64,000 nucleotides of DNA, taken from assembly GCA_017163975.1 (NCBI GenBank), contig JAFFSR010000221.1:5580001-5644000 (forward strand). Direction: 5' to 3'. A model generated the notes under the pieces. It was given only the letters and a program-made list of their open reading frames with translations, was not told the origin of the DNA and searched no databases. A program made the position numbers and the translations under genes. The stretch is from Anastatus disparis. Lineage: Eukaryota; Arthropoda; Insecta; Hymenoptera; Eupelmidae. Shown here in pieces: positions 25,061-38,883 of this stretch (position 1 is its first letter; each line of letters begins with the position of its first letter).

Positions 25061-26480
25061 TAGCCTTAGAGGTGCGTATTCGAGCACTCGAAAAAAATGA
25101 TTAGAGCCGGAGCTTTTTTAACTATCAGCGCGCGGATATATTGCTGCATTCAGTAGATAATAATCGTTTACGTGCAAGCGTTTGTTTGCAAATCAACGCG
25201 GCACGCGGCGACGTTTAAATTTTCGAGTTTGGCAGTAATCTCGGGAACAAATAAACGAAATTTGCTTTTCTTTTTTCTTTACTTTATTTCGCATTGATTT
25301 AGAAATAAATTATATATCAGCTTTTTTGAATGAAAGTTGAATTTAAAGATTCTTTATCAGATATAATTTATTTTTTTGTGATTTAAATCTACTATTTAAC
25401 TTTTTTTTCAAGAATTTAGATATTTTAGATTTAGAATTAACCAGTTTGGGTTAAGATTTCAGTGATCTTATATGAACTTTGAGTATATTATTGATGTAAC
25501 ACGCATCGATGATTATTTTCAATACTCAAATAATATTCCTAGAGTATTGTCACTTTATAATTAATTTAATGGTATATCATAGTTTAAAAGAAAAAAAATC
25601 ATTGCAATATCCTCACTACTGGAGCATAACGCCTCTTGCAGAGAGAATTTGCCAAGGAATTCTCATGATAATTTTCTGAAACACATTAAATTAACATTTC
25701 AATATTGCACTCGCACATTCGAGCATTCATTGCGCAATATCATTGAATCATATTAAAATTTACCTTCGAAAAAATTTCTTCGAGCACCAAAACCAAAAAC
25801 CGAAATGCTTTTTCGGCGAGATCTGAAAAAGCCATTATCTCGCGCAAGCTCTAATCGCATTCTAAAATTTAAAAGCTGTTCGCTCGCTATTAACAGCCGG
25901 CGCGGTGTTAACCGAGTCGAAATAAAACGACACACATACACGAGCACATTTGTGTATAGATGAACACGGTAGGCACGTATATATAATAATATCAGCGAGC
26001 AGATATCACGGACGGTTCTCCGCTACGAGTCTTAATATCTTTTATACAGCGTGGCGCTTTAATTACAATAAATAACGCTCGCGTCCCACGTACTCTCCTT
26101 TTCTCTCTCTTACTCTCTTTGGATTATGTATAACGATATAAATGGCGATTTTCCCATACGTACATATATATACACTCGATGCATACGGTGTATATCTATA
26201 TCTGCATGTATGTATATGAAACACCGTGTATATGTTAAGAAAAAGGCAAAATGTAGACACACACACACGCTGCAGAGCGACGATTATCGTTACGACTGAT
26301 CTTTGAGGGGTAATAAATTCCAAGTTACTTATAAAACGCGCATGCGGACTTATTTTAGCGTGTAATATATAGAAATATACTCCATGATTATCCTCCGCCA
26401 AAAGGTCTACGTATACATCTTAAGAATGAACGAGGCATATCTATTGGTCTACGAGAGAACAAGCTGCTAGCAGCATTGTG
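25061..26480. other. CpG-containing mixed islands
   Basis: Two patches (25070-25260 and 25750-26460) contain CGCG, GCGC and ACACAC words, with short CA and TA arrays. Between them lies AT-rich DNA. The 112-codon minus-strand frame (26063-26401) covers low-complexity words and is not called. These patches are candidates for conserved non-coding elements. Confidence 0.35.
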
Positions 26481-29475
26481 CGAGATTTTTCATGTATTTT
26501 ATTTTTTATTTTTACGAATATAAGGAGTTTTCATGCGAAAGATTAAACGCTTTGAGATTCGTTGTATAATAATTGCAGAGAGAACAGACGCGAAAATTAA
26601 ATGTGGAATAATTTAAATGGGAATAATTTTTTGGCCAATTGACTTTTGATAAACAAGTAATCATGATTCTGGGCATAAAAATTTGTAATTAATAGATAAT
26701 AATTCGTAATTTATAATTCATTGAATTACAATTTATATAAATTTATGATCTAAATTTATAATTTATTAATAACGTTTAAGAAATTCAAGATGCATAACGA
26801 CATGTTTTAACCATTTATAACAAACGTAAGGAAAAACATTAAACATAAAACATAATTAATAGTTTTCTCTTAAGAATTTTTTATAACTCGTGTGTTTTTT
26901 TACGGTACAGCATTACAAAAATTTTCAAATATTAAATAGAATGCCACAATAAATCATTTTTAACATTAGACATTAATTTCGATTTCTATAAGGTACAGGA
27001 ATCTGATTAAGGGAAACATATGAAAAATCTATTACACAGTAATAAATAAAAACAAGTTAATAAAAAGTAATCGAGAGGAGAGTGAGTGTAATGGACAAGA
27101 GTTGATAAAAGTGTTACAATAATGGTACGTGCAAACCTGGTCATGGTTCAGTTATTGTTGCGTGTTAATATATGACACGGCGAGCGAGATTAAATAAATA
27201 TCGATTCAGGGTCAGGATATTATTGAAGGTAGGCAATATTGAAAAATAAAAAGTGACGTGCCTTTTTTCGTGCTGCATTAAATTGTTAACAAAGGGATGC
27301 TGATTATAAACTCTTTTCGTGTCCGAGATTTAAATAGATTTATCTTTAAAAACATGACAACTCTGATTAAAATGATCAAAGGACTGATTTTGTTTTAGTT
27401 GAGTCTATTATTGTGGTAAAAGAAAAAAAGGTATTATTTTGTTGTATAAATTGTATTTAAAATTTTTTTAATCGATGATATTGCAATAGTTAAGTCAATA
27501 AAGTTTAATACGACTTTTAAGGTTATAAAAGATGATATACGGTGTTTAAATGGTAATACTTAAATTAATATTTATTTTTATAAAGGAAAATAGTATAAAA
27601 AATTTTTAAACCGAAGCTAAAATATCATGTTTTATTATTCGTTAAATTGCACATGATTATATAAAATTACACATAAAAAATTTTTACGCTAATTACAAGT
27701 TGCTTTAATTTTTGGAACATAACGCTTTTCTCTCATCAAGCTGCGACCCAGCTGCGCCCCTTATGTAGTCTCCAGAGTAGCTAGATCGAAATTCATCCTC
27801 ATCATTACACCTTTATTACATTAAAATACGTGTGATGATACATGATCTAATGTCTAATTGTATCCAAACATTCGTAATTATTTATAATATTTGAATTATT
27901 TGAATCAAATATTCAAATGTGTAGCTTTATTTTGTTATATACAATTGTAAGTGGTTAAATGCAATCCATCATAATCACGTACTATCATTAATAATTAGAA
28001 ATAATCACATTTGAAATGATATATTACATATAAAAATTATTGACTATACGCGATTTTTTTGTAATCATACATAATTATGATTGAAGAAGAAGTAATAATG
28101 AAGTTTAATTAACATTATCATATATATCAATAAGTTATAGGAATCTTGCATAATTATACATGATCATATGTAAAATACTTTTACACAAAAAATTTCTTGG
28201 ACTCAAGCAATCAAGTATTAACTTTTTCTTATTAATAGACATATAACAAATTTAAATAATCATACAAACAACAAGCGTTTATGGAATGAATTGATGAATG
28301 AAGAAGTTTTTTTTAAACTTCTTTTAAACAATGTACTAGTACACGTTCTTTAAAGCATAACGTCACAATCATCAATGAATGAAATGATTTTAGAAGATTT
28401 CTCATCGTAGTGTACTATAAATGACGTCTGCAACATCGCACAACTTTGTAACAATCTGTATCAGATAAGAAAAAAAAAAAAAATCTCGTGAATAATTGCA
28501 ATTTCTCAGTAGCTTCGGTATTTCAAATATTCCAGCAGCGTGTTTACGTAAAGCGGAACAAAAGATAAACTGTAAACGTTCTTCATCTCAGTTCCTTTGC
28601 TAACAGTACAATATCTATGACGACGATATCATCATTAACATTGTCATCTTTGCGCAGGATGTATAAAAAAAAAAGAAAAAATTGTTGAAGCTTCCTGAAT
28701 TCCATTGAGCAACTATTGCAAGGACGATATGAACGTAATAATATCTTTCTCTTAACCATCAGTCCCAGGGTTATAAACAACGACTCATCCAGTAAAGATC
28801 TTCTTTGTTTTGTCCTGTTGAGTATAATACATATATTTTTAGTCTGACGTATTATTATATGTGCTAAAAACAGAACTGTTCAAAGGGATGTTTCACCATT
28901 CGTGTTGTAAATCAAGATTTTACGAAGCTGCTATTTTTTATTGCACTGGAAAAAAAAAGAAAGTAGACGCCAAGTTTTAAAACTATGTCTTTCGATGGAT
29001 CAAAATGACGTGTAAGTGAAATAAACATCTGCGTTCACTTTTGATAATTTTTTAGGTTTTGAGAGCTTTGTACAATGGATAATTTGTGTTCTCAGAAATA
29101 TTACCAATCATTTGTGTTTGCACGGTTGAAATAATTTTCTAGTTTTTCTTTTATTCCACGCATATTTTCCCTAATATTAAAATAAATTTTAATTAATTTC
29201 CATAGATAAGTTTTGAATAATCATAGCATTTTAGTATTGAAAACATTAAATGTATATCAAACAAAGTGAGGTTGAATTAATTAAATAACGAAATTAAAAT
29301 TATTTGCATAGCTGAAACGAATAGATTATTTGTTCACGTAGACATGTTTCCGAATGAAAAATTATTTTTTTCAATTAAATATATACCATTTAAGGAGATC
29401 AAGTAATTTTAATGTACACGCCTACCAAATAATCCAATATTTACACATAATTTTAATTACAATCGACAACTGTAT
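26481..29475. other. AT-rich non-coding stretch
   Basis: Mostly AT-rich. A small GC-elevated block at about 27720-27800 (containing AAGCTGCGACCCAGCTGCGC) stands out against its surroundings and contains GCTGCG twice. Otherwise I see no gene, RNA or repeat. Confidence 0.4.
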
Positions 29476-29493
29476 CTAATCTATAATCAAACA

Positions 29494-29494
<1 letters not shown>

Positions 29495-29523
<29 letters not shown>
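29495..29523. repeat. (TA)n microsatellite
   Basis: A run of alternating T and A about 28 bases long. In the minus-strand frame that crosses it the run is read as alternating Ile and Tyr, which shows that this part of the frame is not coding. Confidence 0.95.
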
Positions 29524-29531
<8 letters not shown>

Positions 29532-29595
29532 TACACAATCGGAGCTTAAAATCGACTCTGACACTCCTATAAATAAATGTAAATAAAAAAATAAA

Positions 29596-29706
29596 ATTAT
29601 GTATCGCTCTCATAATAGCTTCCAGCTTCGAGCCTTTATGCTTCATTACAAAATCTTCGGCAATTGAATCTTTAATTTTGTACAATTCATCGTGAATTAT
29701 GGTCAT
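29596..29706 (-). CDS. Possible short coding exon (unrecognised)
   Basis: The minus-strand frame opens with ATG at 29706, with an in-frame stop four codons upstream (TAA GCC GCT ACA ATG). Its first 37 or so codons are protein-like and charged, starting MTIIHDELYKIKDSIAEDFV, before the frame decays into Phe/Ile/Tyr-rich translation of AT repeats. The contrast with other frames in the window is noticeable. I do not recognise a family, and no convincing GT donor lies at the end of the protein-like part. It may be a first coding exon, a gene relic or chance. Confidence 0.15.
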
Positions 29707-30280
29707 TGTAGCGGCTTAAATAAATTTTCACGTCACACGGTAAAAATTGTAAAACCAATGGCCAAAACAAGAAAGTGAAATCGATTTTCTATTGTGTTGC
29801 TCCGCTCGTGTCTCGCTTCATCGGGCATTAAACGAGACGAGATTGTTCTTATACTTTACTTTGTACCTCATTCTTTTATTTAGCAAAATTTAGGACCATG
29901 TAAAGAAAAATTAATTTTTAGTTCAAGCCTCTAAATGAAGATTCCTTTTGCTTTTAATATCGAAAAAAAGAATTCATTGTACATATTTATTTTTTTCTAT
30001 TTTTTTCGACAAGCTTATAGAAAGAATCGACGATAATGACAATGACGCTGTATAACTTTACGAATGATAGTAATTATTGCATAATAGCGTTTGGCTTGCG
30101 TTCGCATAGAAAGAGAGAGAGAGAGAGAGAAAAAAAAGAAAAAAAAAAGCTATTACCTTTAAGACCCGCAGACATTACCAGGCTTTCAAGCGTTTCACTT
30201 TCCTTTTCCATTGGCCTAGATCATCCTCTCTCTTCTCTCTTCCTTTCTCGATGCCTATAAACCCAATGGCGGCAGCGGCG

Positions 30281-30333
<53 letters not shown>

Positions 30334-30600
30334 CGAACGGCAATTTTTACAACCGCTACTTCGTTTACGCACTGAATAAAAAAAAAATTCTTCTTTTTTT
30401 TTGCCTCCTTTTTTTTAGCGTTATTTATTAAGAGTAAATTTAACATGCATTGTAGTGCTTCGTTCGAGTGACTTTTACTCTTGATAGTGGTTTTACTTCG
30501 TTCCTTTTTTTTTTCAACGGATATTTCGAAAGTTTTTTTCTTTTCTGTTTTTGCGATTCTTAGGTCAGGTTTTGGTTTTAGATTCACGGTTCGACGATGG
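29707..30600. other. Mixed-composition island flanking two microsatellites
   Basis: A (GA)n tract at about 30112-30130 and the long (AT)n array at 30282-30331 lie within CpG-containing sequence, including GGCGGCAGCGGCG just before the AT array. Overlapping frames on both strands translate the repeats and are not called. Confidence 0.4.
30282..30331. repeat. (AT)25 microsatellite
   Basis: About 50 bases of uninterrupted alternating A and T, the longest pure dinucleotide array in the window. It follows directly on a short GGCGGCAGCGGCG word. Confidence 0.97.
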
Positions 30601-31525
30601 ATTATGCCGTAATATGTTTTTAAAATGTAATACTTCTTGTTCTTCTAATTTATTTATTTCAAGTTACAAAAAAATTATGAAATTGTGTTACAAAAAAATC
30701 AGCACACGTTCTAATAATTAAAATTATACAAACATCAAATCATTAATAAATGATTTTTTTATTTGCCTAATTATTACCAGTGATAAGCTGTTAAAACTTT
30801 CATGAAAAAAAAGGATTTAATGAGATTGAATATTAAAAATGGAAAATTAAATATTTAATTTGATTTCGATTACTTAACATATTAACATACGATTACATAA
30901 AGAATGTAAATAGAAAAAAAAATCTTTTCCAAACTATAAAATTTTCGATTTTACTCCGATAGAGCTAGCATAAAAAATAATTAATTTTACACATTATACA
31001 TAATTTTAGAATAAAAAAATTACAAAATTTCTAAAGTGAAATTTTTTTATTCATATACCCATTTTATTATGTATTTCTTTAAATTTGAAAGTCATCTTCA
31101 TAATAAAATTAGCCATATACTTTTTTTTTTTCTTATTCAACTCTATTCGTATTCGAGGATTAGAAAATGTTTCTTTTCATTCGAAGAATCATCGTTGTAA
31201 AAAAAACTTCATCTTCATTAGAGCATTTATATATCGATTACAGTTAAACTACTGTCTATCGGCTTGTAATGTCTTCCGGCGATTGAAGGATCGATCTGTT
31301 AATTTATGGATTTGGAAAAAATTTAATTTAATTATAAAATAATTACTGATTTTTTTCTTGGTTCTTTATGTTTTATATAATAATCGGTAAATTATTATCG
31401 AACGTATCGATATTTTAGTGCGATTTGTTAACGTATTTTTCATAAATAACTAACTACTTTTATTCTATGGTTATATTGGTTTTCAAAAATTTGCAATAAA
31501 TCTCTTATTCAAAAGTACATATAAT
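30601..31525. other. AT-rich non-coding stretch
   Basis: AT-rich sequence; the 85-codon frame at 31085-31342 starts in a T-rich run and is unrecognised. Nothing else is visible. Confidence 0.45.
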
Positions 31526-31730
31526 GAGGTCGTCAGTGGCTCAGTCGGTTAGAGTGATGGATTCGTAATCTCGAGGTTGTGAATTCGAATCCCGCTCTCG
31601 GCTAATTTTATACAAGCACCACTGTATGTTACATGTGCTTTGTTTATAAACATACTGAGAAACCTCCGTCGCTAATTATCATCGTAATAATAGCATAAAT
31701 ACAGCGACGTTAAATAAAATAAAAAAAAAA
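31526..31730 (+). mobile_element. tRNA-derived SINE, copy 3
   Basis: The head GAGGTCGTCAGTGGCTCAG has an intact A box (TGGCTCAGTCGG). The B box is ATTCGAATCC, with one change from the family's AGTTCGAATCC. The spacer is of the TTTTATACAAGCACC type. The tail stem CGTCGCT (31667-31673) and AGCGACG (31703-31709) is perfect, followed by GTTAAATAAAATA and an A run. No clear target-site duplication was found. Confidence 0.9.
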
Positions 31731-34700
31731 TTTATATTAGAATTCTGTTCCGCTGTTTCATTACTGATTAAATTTTTTATTTATTTTTTGTGTCTATTAA
31801 CAAACATGAGAAATTATATAAACTTAAATAATTAAACCCATTTAAAAAAATAGCAACCACTGTGTAAAATAATTCATTTTTACATACTAGAGGCGATGAA
31901 CAATATTAATGCGAGGTTCCATACAGTAAACAAGCATAGAAATTCAAACATTGTGTATTTAGTATAGAACCAATATCATTTAAAAAAAAAACTAGATTTC
32001 AATAATTTTAAATATAAAAAATTTTTTATGGGTTATTTTCAATCATTAAAAATATCATTTTTTTAAATCTTCAAAAATTTCTTTATAATTTTATGATTGA
32101 GTCTATTCATTGACATAAAAAGGTTGAAAATAAGTTTAAAAATTAAAATAATTAATCCTCATAAACAAAAATTTTAAGAATGATCAGAATTTAACGTTTA
32201 TACAACGTATTAATTCAGATGTTTCGAACAGTTTTAATTATAAATTTCATAATTAAAAAATTTCAAAAATTTAAATCTTAAAGATAAGATATCAATAAAA
32301 TATATTTAAAATATAACATCTGACTAAAAAACTTGGTGTCCTCATTAGAGTGCATATGACCGAAAGGCTGAATATTTTTTACTTTCGCAAAGCATAATAC
32401 AAAGTAAATTTATAAATAATTAAAAAAGATGAAATTATTTTTGACGTTGTCCGCTATTTTCAGAATAATTCTCTCGAGTATCTAAACGTTTCATCGTACG
32501 CTACGATTTTCATCACACATGCTCCAATTAAAAATATATGAATTTTCCAAGAACAATATTGTAATTGTAATAAGACAAAAAAATTTTTCCTTTCCCGGTA
32601 AACGATGGTACTAAAAATTTGCCCGGCACACATATTTTATTATTAGCTAAGGAAACCGTCGCTTATCTACTTAAAAACTTACAAAGCGCATAGTACTTTA
32701 AACTTGCTCGTTCTCTTCTCCATATACACACACACACATAGACATATTCACATCCGTATAGGATTAGATCGGACGTCTATCCTTTTTAAAGGCTCTGACG
32801 CAATTTTCTTTTTTCTCGCTTTTAGAAGGTTTAAGACCGACTTTGATTTTGATTCTCATCGCTTTATAAGCAAAAGTTTTGAATCGCGCTTTGCTTGCTC
32901 GCTCGCTCGCTTGCGCGCCCAACTGACGTCTTTTTTTTTCACAATCATTTCGCACGTGCTTATTTGGCTTTTACTTTTCTTGTACACGTATATACAAAGT
33001 TTGGCATAATATACCAAAGTATGGAAATTCGTTTGAGAGGATCCGATAAATGAATGACTCGCGAAATGAAAAAAGTAAAGTCGTATTAGAAATTCTCGGA
33101 GCGTTTTAAATTTTTATGATTTAAATTTTTACATAGCCAGAAGATTTTTAGAAAGTTGATAAATTTAATTTTTTCTACGATGTTCATGCTTAAATATGGA
33201 AGATTTATTTTAGTGAAAAATGATAAATCTTATATTCGAATTTGTATTTTCTTAAACATATCTTTGCAATGCATGGAAAATAATATTTTAAGAAATGGCA
33301 TAAAATTTTATATTATTTTAGAGTTAAATTTATTTTTGAAACGTAAATGCGAAGTTTATGCGCTTTGGTATCGTTAAAAGTGACGGATGTCGAGGCTAAT
33401 AATTTATAAATTGAAAAATTTAATTACTCTAAGAAGTTTAATTTGTTTAGAAAAATAAGACGGTTAATATTTTATTGGAAGTAAATGAAAATACGTAAAT
33501 TAAAACTTGGATCTACTAAAAAATTTTAATAAATTATTTTCATTTGTACAATGTTCAAATTTTTTTAATACGCATTATCTTACTGTTTCCAAATAACGCT
33601 GAAGGTAACTGCTCTGAAGAAAATCAAAATTATGTTTACATTCTGGTAATACTGAAAATAAGTCATTGTACTAGTTAATTTTATAGTTAGTTTTCAGATA
33701 ATGTTTTGAAAGATTAAATTATCTGTAAAATGTTAAAAATAAATTATTTGAAAGAAACAAAATCAATCATAACTAAAAATTTTATTTGCTATAAAACTGC
33801 AGTTTTTTTCTCTGGCTAAAACTAAATACTCTACTAAATTATCATAATTTTTCAAAAAACTATTTATTTAAGTCTTCGAACAATATATATTCGTGAAAGA
33901 AAAATTTGCGTAGAATGTGACGCAATTTTCTATACTACTTAATAAAATTCCCGTAAATTTTTCAAAATAAATCAAACTTTCTAACGTTGAACCAAGTAGC
34001 ATATCGCACTTACTTCGTTCGTGTTTAAAAAACGTGTATACGCACATCGCGAGATGTTAAAGAGCCAAATGCCTTATAAGTAAGCGAGCATAATTTTAAG
34101 AGACACTTTAACGTTTTAACCGAACACGTTTTATTTGGCGCGTTAACATGCTTTGCTTTTTAAACATCATAAAGTAAGAATGCGACTTTTTTTTTTATAT
34201 AGAATTTGTCAACTTGCAATCTTATTGCAGAAGAATGATAGGTGGAAGTTTGAATTTGTTGAAGTTTGTTATTGTTATTGTGATGAATATAAAAATAGGT
34301 GATTATTATAATGAATATAAAAAGAACGGGACTGTCTTCTGTCATTTAAAAATTTTTTAATAAAAATGAGAGAACCAAAAAAATTATCCAATACGATCAT
34401 GTATCGACATTACAGTTTCCCATGTTAACTAATAAAAAGCATAATAGAGAGACGTTTCGAAAAATTCATAATAAAAATTAAAAACTCGAAAAACTTTAAT
34501 GTCGATAACTTTTTATGAATCATATACCCATCATATCATCTTGAAACAAATCTATCGTTTACGAAAAAAATTTCCTCGTTACGTTGGTATTTTTTTATGA
34601 CTAATTAAATTAATTGAACAACAATACTATCCAATAGTATTTACATGATAATTCGCGAAGTTTCGATCCTGCAAATAAAGATTTTTTTCTAGCATTAAAA

Positions 34701-35200
34701 CATCAAAATAAAAAATTTATTATTATTTCATCGCATTACAATGTTAAATTATAAAATTAACATAAAACTTACGATATTACTTTGACAGTGTTCTATTTTT
34801 TAACTTAATCAATCAATCACGGTTTGAATAAAAGAAATACTCATGTATTTTTATAGAGAAAAAATATATAAATTGGTTTTAATTATTAAGAAAAGTTTGC
34901 TTATTTTTTTTTTTCATGTTAAAGTTATTTTTTTTTAAGTTTATAATATATTAGATTTAAACGTTTATACATCGTTGTAAATCTAAAATATTTAATAAAC
35001 ATTTCGCTTTAACATTATTTTTTTTACTTTTACGTCCAATCGTAAATATAAATTTTTATAGATAGCAGTAATTATTTCATTGAAAGGAAAAAATAATTAA
35101 AACAAAGTTGTCACGCAAAACGTTCCATATATTCTTCATTTTTACCAAATTTATTAAATATAGAAAAATTAAGCTTTTCTGAAACGTTTGTAAATAAAGC
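31731..35200. other. AT-rich non-coding stretch
   Basis: Mostly AT-rich. A CpG-containing island at 32450-33060 has a CA run and a run of GCTCGCTCGCTTGCGCG near 32900. Overlapping frames on both strands (32704-33009 and 32764-32955) are mutually exclusive and unrecognised. Confidence 0.4.
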
Positions 35201-35720
35201 ATCAAACGCATTAGCTTTCTGAATTGAGTGATATTCGTGACAGATTTTCCTTCTGATTGATATCAGTATGTATATACACAAGTATAATTATCAGAATTGA
35301 ACTTTTTTTTTTTTATATTCCGCCTAATACAAACTATCGTACAGAAATTTGTCTTGTGTATAACCTCGTGCCTTCGTTTCTCTCTTCTTCTTCTTCTTTT
35401 TTTCGGCATCCTCGAATTTCTTATCTAAAGCATGACTAGTCACGTAATGTGGGTCACTTTGATAGGAAGAAGTTAAGAGCGCAGTAACGGGGTAAAGAAC
35501 TTTTTGTTTTTTCTTTTCTTTTTTCTCTCAAGTCTTCGCGCTCTTTTCGTCTCTGTTCTTTCACGTACTTTGTCTTATCTTAAGAAGAGAATGAGATAAG
35601 AAAAAGACGGTTTGTTCGAATAAAAAAAAAACGCCATTGAATCTCTCTCCGGCAACCCCGTCATCGGTGTCTATTGAAGAAAAAAAATGTTACGGCGCTT
35701 CCGCACCTAATAAGATAGCA
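35201..35720. other. Pyrimidine-rich mixed island
   Basis: A (TTC)n run at about 35382-35397 and a long TC-rich tract around 35500-35560 on the plus strand give this patch strong strand asymmetry. CpG words are present near 35690. No gene is supported. Confidence 0.4.
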
Positions 35721-38429
35721 TACAATTTTAGTATAGAAGATATAATTGTTGATAATTTTTTCAAAAAAATTTGAAATGATTAGAAAGTTTTTGATAAAAT
35801 TTTATTGGAATCATTTGTACGATACTTTTGACATTTGATGTTTTAACAAACGTTCAAATTATTGAAAAAAAGTAATATTTTTTACGTATTTCAAATTTTT
35901 CATTTACATCTATAACTTTTGTTACACAATTTGAAAAAAAGTAAATCGAGTAAAACGCGTGCCTATAATAGCTAATTTTTTTTATTTTTATTTAAGAATT
36001 TTTAAATTTTAAATATTGAAAAAAAATTTTAATAATATTTCTCAGCCTTAAGTAACATTACTCTAATTGTACTATAGAATATAGAACGGCATCAATTAAC
36101 GATTTTTCTAACGAAGGCCAAATGAAAATCTATATCATTTAAGATACGTAACGACATGAACCCTAAGAGTACTGCGTTTTAACAGTCTTCCAGTTTGATC
36201 TCGTTTTCGTGTGTATAAAAAAAAAGAGAGAGAGAGAGAGAGAATAAAAAATGTAAGAAAAAAAAACGATAAGAGCTCGCGTGCTTGTACTTATCTGACA
36301 TGCAGCAGTAGTTTAACTAGCTTTTAAACATTCTTCAACGCACTCCGTAACTTATGAAAATTTCTTGGATCGTAAATAAGATTGTTTTCATAGGAATGGA
36401 GAAAGAAATGCATGGAAATATCAAGCAAAAATTTATCTTTCTTTTTTGTGAAAATTGGATTTTTTATCCACTTTTTTTTCTAAGAAATACGAATAAGTCG
36501 ATTAATGAGTCAAGATTGTTTCTTTAGGATTACACTTAAATGATTAGTTCGTGATATTTTTCCACAATGTTGTTTGTGTCAAAATTAAGCTGTTAGTTAA
36601 TATAAGTACTAATTAATCTCGTGATAAATTAAATATTTATTGTTCACAATCATCTAGAATGAACTTTCATAAAATAATCTTACGAGGAAAGTGCTGCATT
36701 TGTAGGTCTCGGGTTTTCCTTAAACTTTGGAGCATTATTTCTTGTACGAAATTATGAAAGAAGCCACGTCTGTTCAGTAGACTCTAATATTCAATTATTT
36801 TTAAATTATGAGTTATTCCATCTCAATTTTCAGGATTTTCAAAAAATGTGTATTCGCTTTAAGGCTGTATGATTTTTAAATTAATTTTTCAAAAGATTTT
36901 GATTTTTAATTTGCGGGAATTAAATAGAAAGATCTTTAAATTAAAGATGTTTTTTGAATGTAAATTTTTACTCGAAATAAATAAGAATTAAGATTAAAAT
37001 AGTAAAAAAAAATAAATTTGTAATGTATTCAGGAAATCATTGCTGAATTTTATTTAAAATTTTGTTTTGGTTTATTTTTAATTTTTTAATAAATTGAACT
37101 TTTTTAACAAATTTTATTTAAAATCAAAAGATTCTAACCTCGACTCTTATATATTTCTAATAACAATATTTCAGAATAATAATTAATTAAAAGCCATACA
37201 ACCTCAAAACAGATGCAAATTTTTTTTCAAATTCTTAAAACTAATCAAAACGATTCATAAATCACCGAATAAACGGTAGTGAATTACAAAAGAATCATCA
37301 GATTAAGCTACACTCTCATTGTTAATGTTATTATAATAAATTAAATAATAATGCGAAGATGAAAGTCCAAAATAATCGAGCTATAAAAAGTAATCAATGT
37401 TAAATACTTCATAAATCTATACATTAAAACATTAATCATATATTAACAATTTTCTAATAATTACAATTACTAACAAAAAGTATTAAAAAATAATAAAAAA
37501 AAAAAGTGAAAGTTATCCGTTAAAAATAAAAATCGGTCAATTAATTTAGCTCAAAAAATAATGTATTATCGAATAAACGGTGACCCTTGACTTTCTTTTT
37601 TTCTTTCAAGTGATTAGTAAGAACGTGTGACTTGGTCAATTTATCATTTGAAAAAGAGACGATGATCCACGTGTATGGGCTACGATGAATTAACTCAATA
37701 TCAGTATCTTTAATTTGGTTAATTTCCAAAAAAAGAATTCCAGATAAATGAAATTAATGATTACCGATATATTGAACATTTTTCATTTTTTTCTTCTAAT
37801 CTAATCAAAATTTGAATTTTTAAGAATTATTATATTTTTAATTTTAATGCTTAAGATTATAATAAATAGCCATAATGAGATCTGGCTATTAATCAAACTC
37901 GGTATTCTTATATGTTTAATCAAATTTTAATTAATGTATGCTTTTTTATGTCAAAACATGACTTTACGAAAATTGAGTTTGTGGAAAGGATTAATATATA
38001 AGAATGGAATTATCATGTTGAGTACGTTTTATACAAAGTACACTTCATATTAACACAACAAAACTAATTAAACATAGAAAATTTTTTTTTTAAATATCCT
38101 AAATATGTTTGGTTAAACTCAAAGCATATATAAAAAATTACCCTGTGCATAGGGTAATGTCAGTCCAAGATGATTGGCGAACCACTCACGTGTTTTATGT
38201 CTATTAGAATATAAAAATTTTCGTACGATAAAAGTGGTCAGTGACGATTGTCGTGTACGGAATTGCACACACATACTGCATTATGATTATGTTTAGTTTA
38301 GATTTAATAAATAAAATACTTGCATTGTAATTTTTTTTCAATAAGTATTTACATGCTGATGTAAAAAAGTGGTTAATATTATATTGGTGTGCATTAACAA
38401 TCTATATGATGACCATAAAATTCTAATTA
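35721..38429. other. AT-rich non-coding stretch
   Basis: AT-rich with a GA array at 36226-36243. Near 38143-38162 a short inverted pair TTACCCT/AGGGTAA encloses GTGCAT, and the sequence continues GGGTAATGTCAGT, which faintly recalls the ends of the TA-flanked element at 13346. The resemblance is too short to call. No gene is visible. Confidence 0.4.
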
Positions 38430-38617
38430 TTTTTTAAATTTTATTTAACGCCGCTGTATTTATGCTAATTAGCGACGGAGGTTATCAGTGTGTTTGTGAA
38501 CAAAGCACAAGTAACGCGTACAGTGGTGCTTTTATTATTCGGCTGAGACTGGGATTCGAACTCGGGCTCTCGAGATTACGAATCCATCGCTCTACCGACT
38601 GAGCCACTGACGACCTC
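38430..38617 (-). mobile_element. tRNA-derived SINE, copy 4
   Basis: On the minus strand the A box TGGCTCAGTCGG and B box AGTTCGAATCC are intact and the spacer is CCGAATAATAAAAGCACC. The tail has lost about 14 bases between TTAGCAT and AAATACAG, yet the enclosing stem CGTCGCT/AGCGGCG remains paired (one G-T wobble). The A-rich end appears as T-rich around 38430-38445 on the plus strand. Confidence 0.9.
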
Positions 38618-38841
38618 TTTAGGAATTATAATATATATGCATAATCAAGATAATTTTTATGTAAACTTAAAAATCATAAAAATATTAGACACCTTTTCTT
38701 TTGCTATTGATAGGTCACAACTTAAATGACAAATTACCAATATTATAAATCATGTTTGTAAGCTTCTGACAGCTATTTTGATTTATTGTACCATACGACA
38801 TTAGAATCACTTAAATTATCGTTTAGAAAGTTCTTGCTTCT
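38618..38841. other. AT-rich spacer
   Basis: Short AT-rich sequence between the SINE and a tandem repeat. Nothing recognisable. Confidence 0.4.
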
Positions 38842-38883
38842 TTATTATAATTCTGTTATTATAATTTCGTTATTATAATATTT
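38842..38883. repeat. 14-bp tandem repeat, three units
   Basis: Three units beginning TTATTATAAT follow one another at 38842, 38856 and 38870, differing only in their last four bases. Confidence 0.85.

Noticed and set aside
38143..38175. TTACCCT/AGGGTAA pair followed by GGGTAATGTCAGT as a second copy of the TA-flanked element
   Set aside because: The match to the element end is short and gapped, and no second end was found within a reasonable distance.
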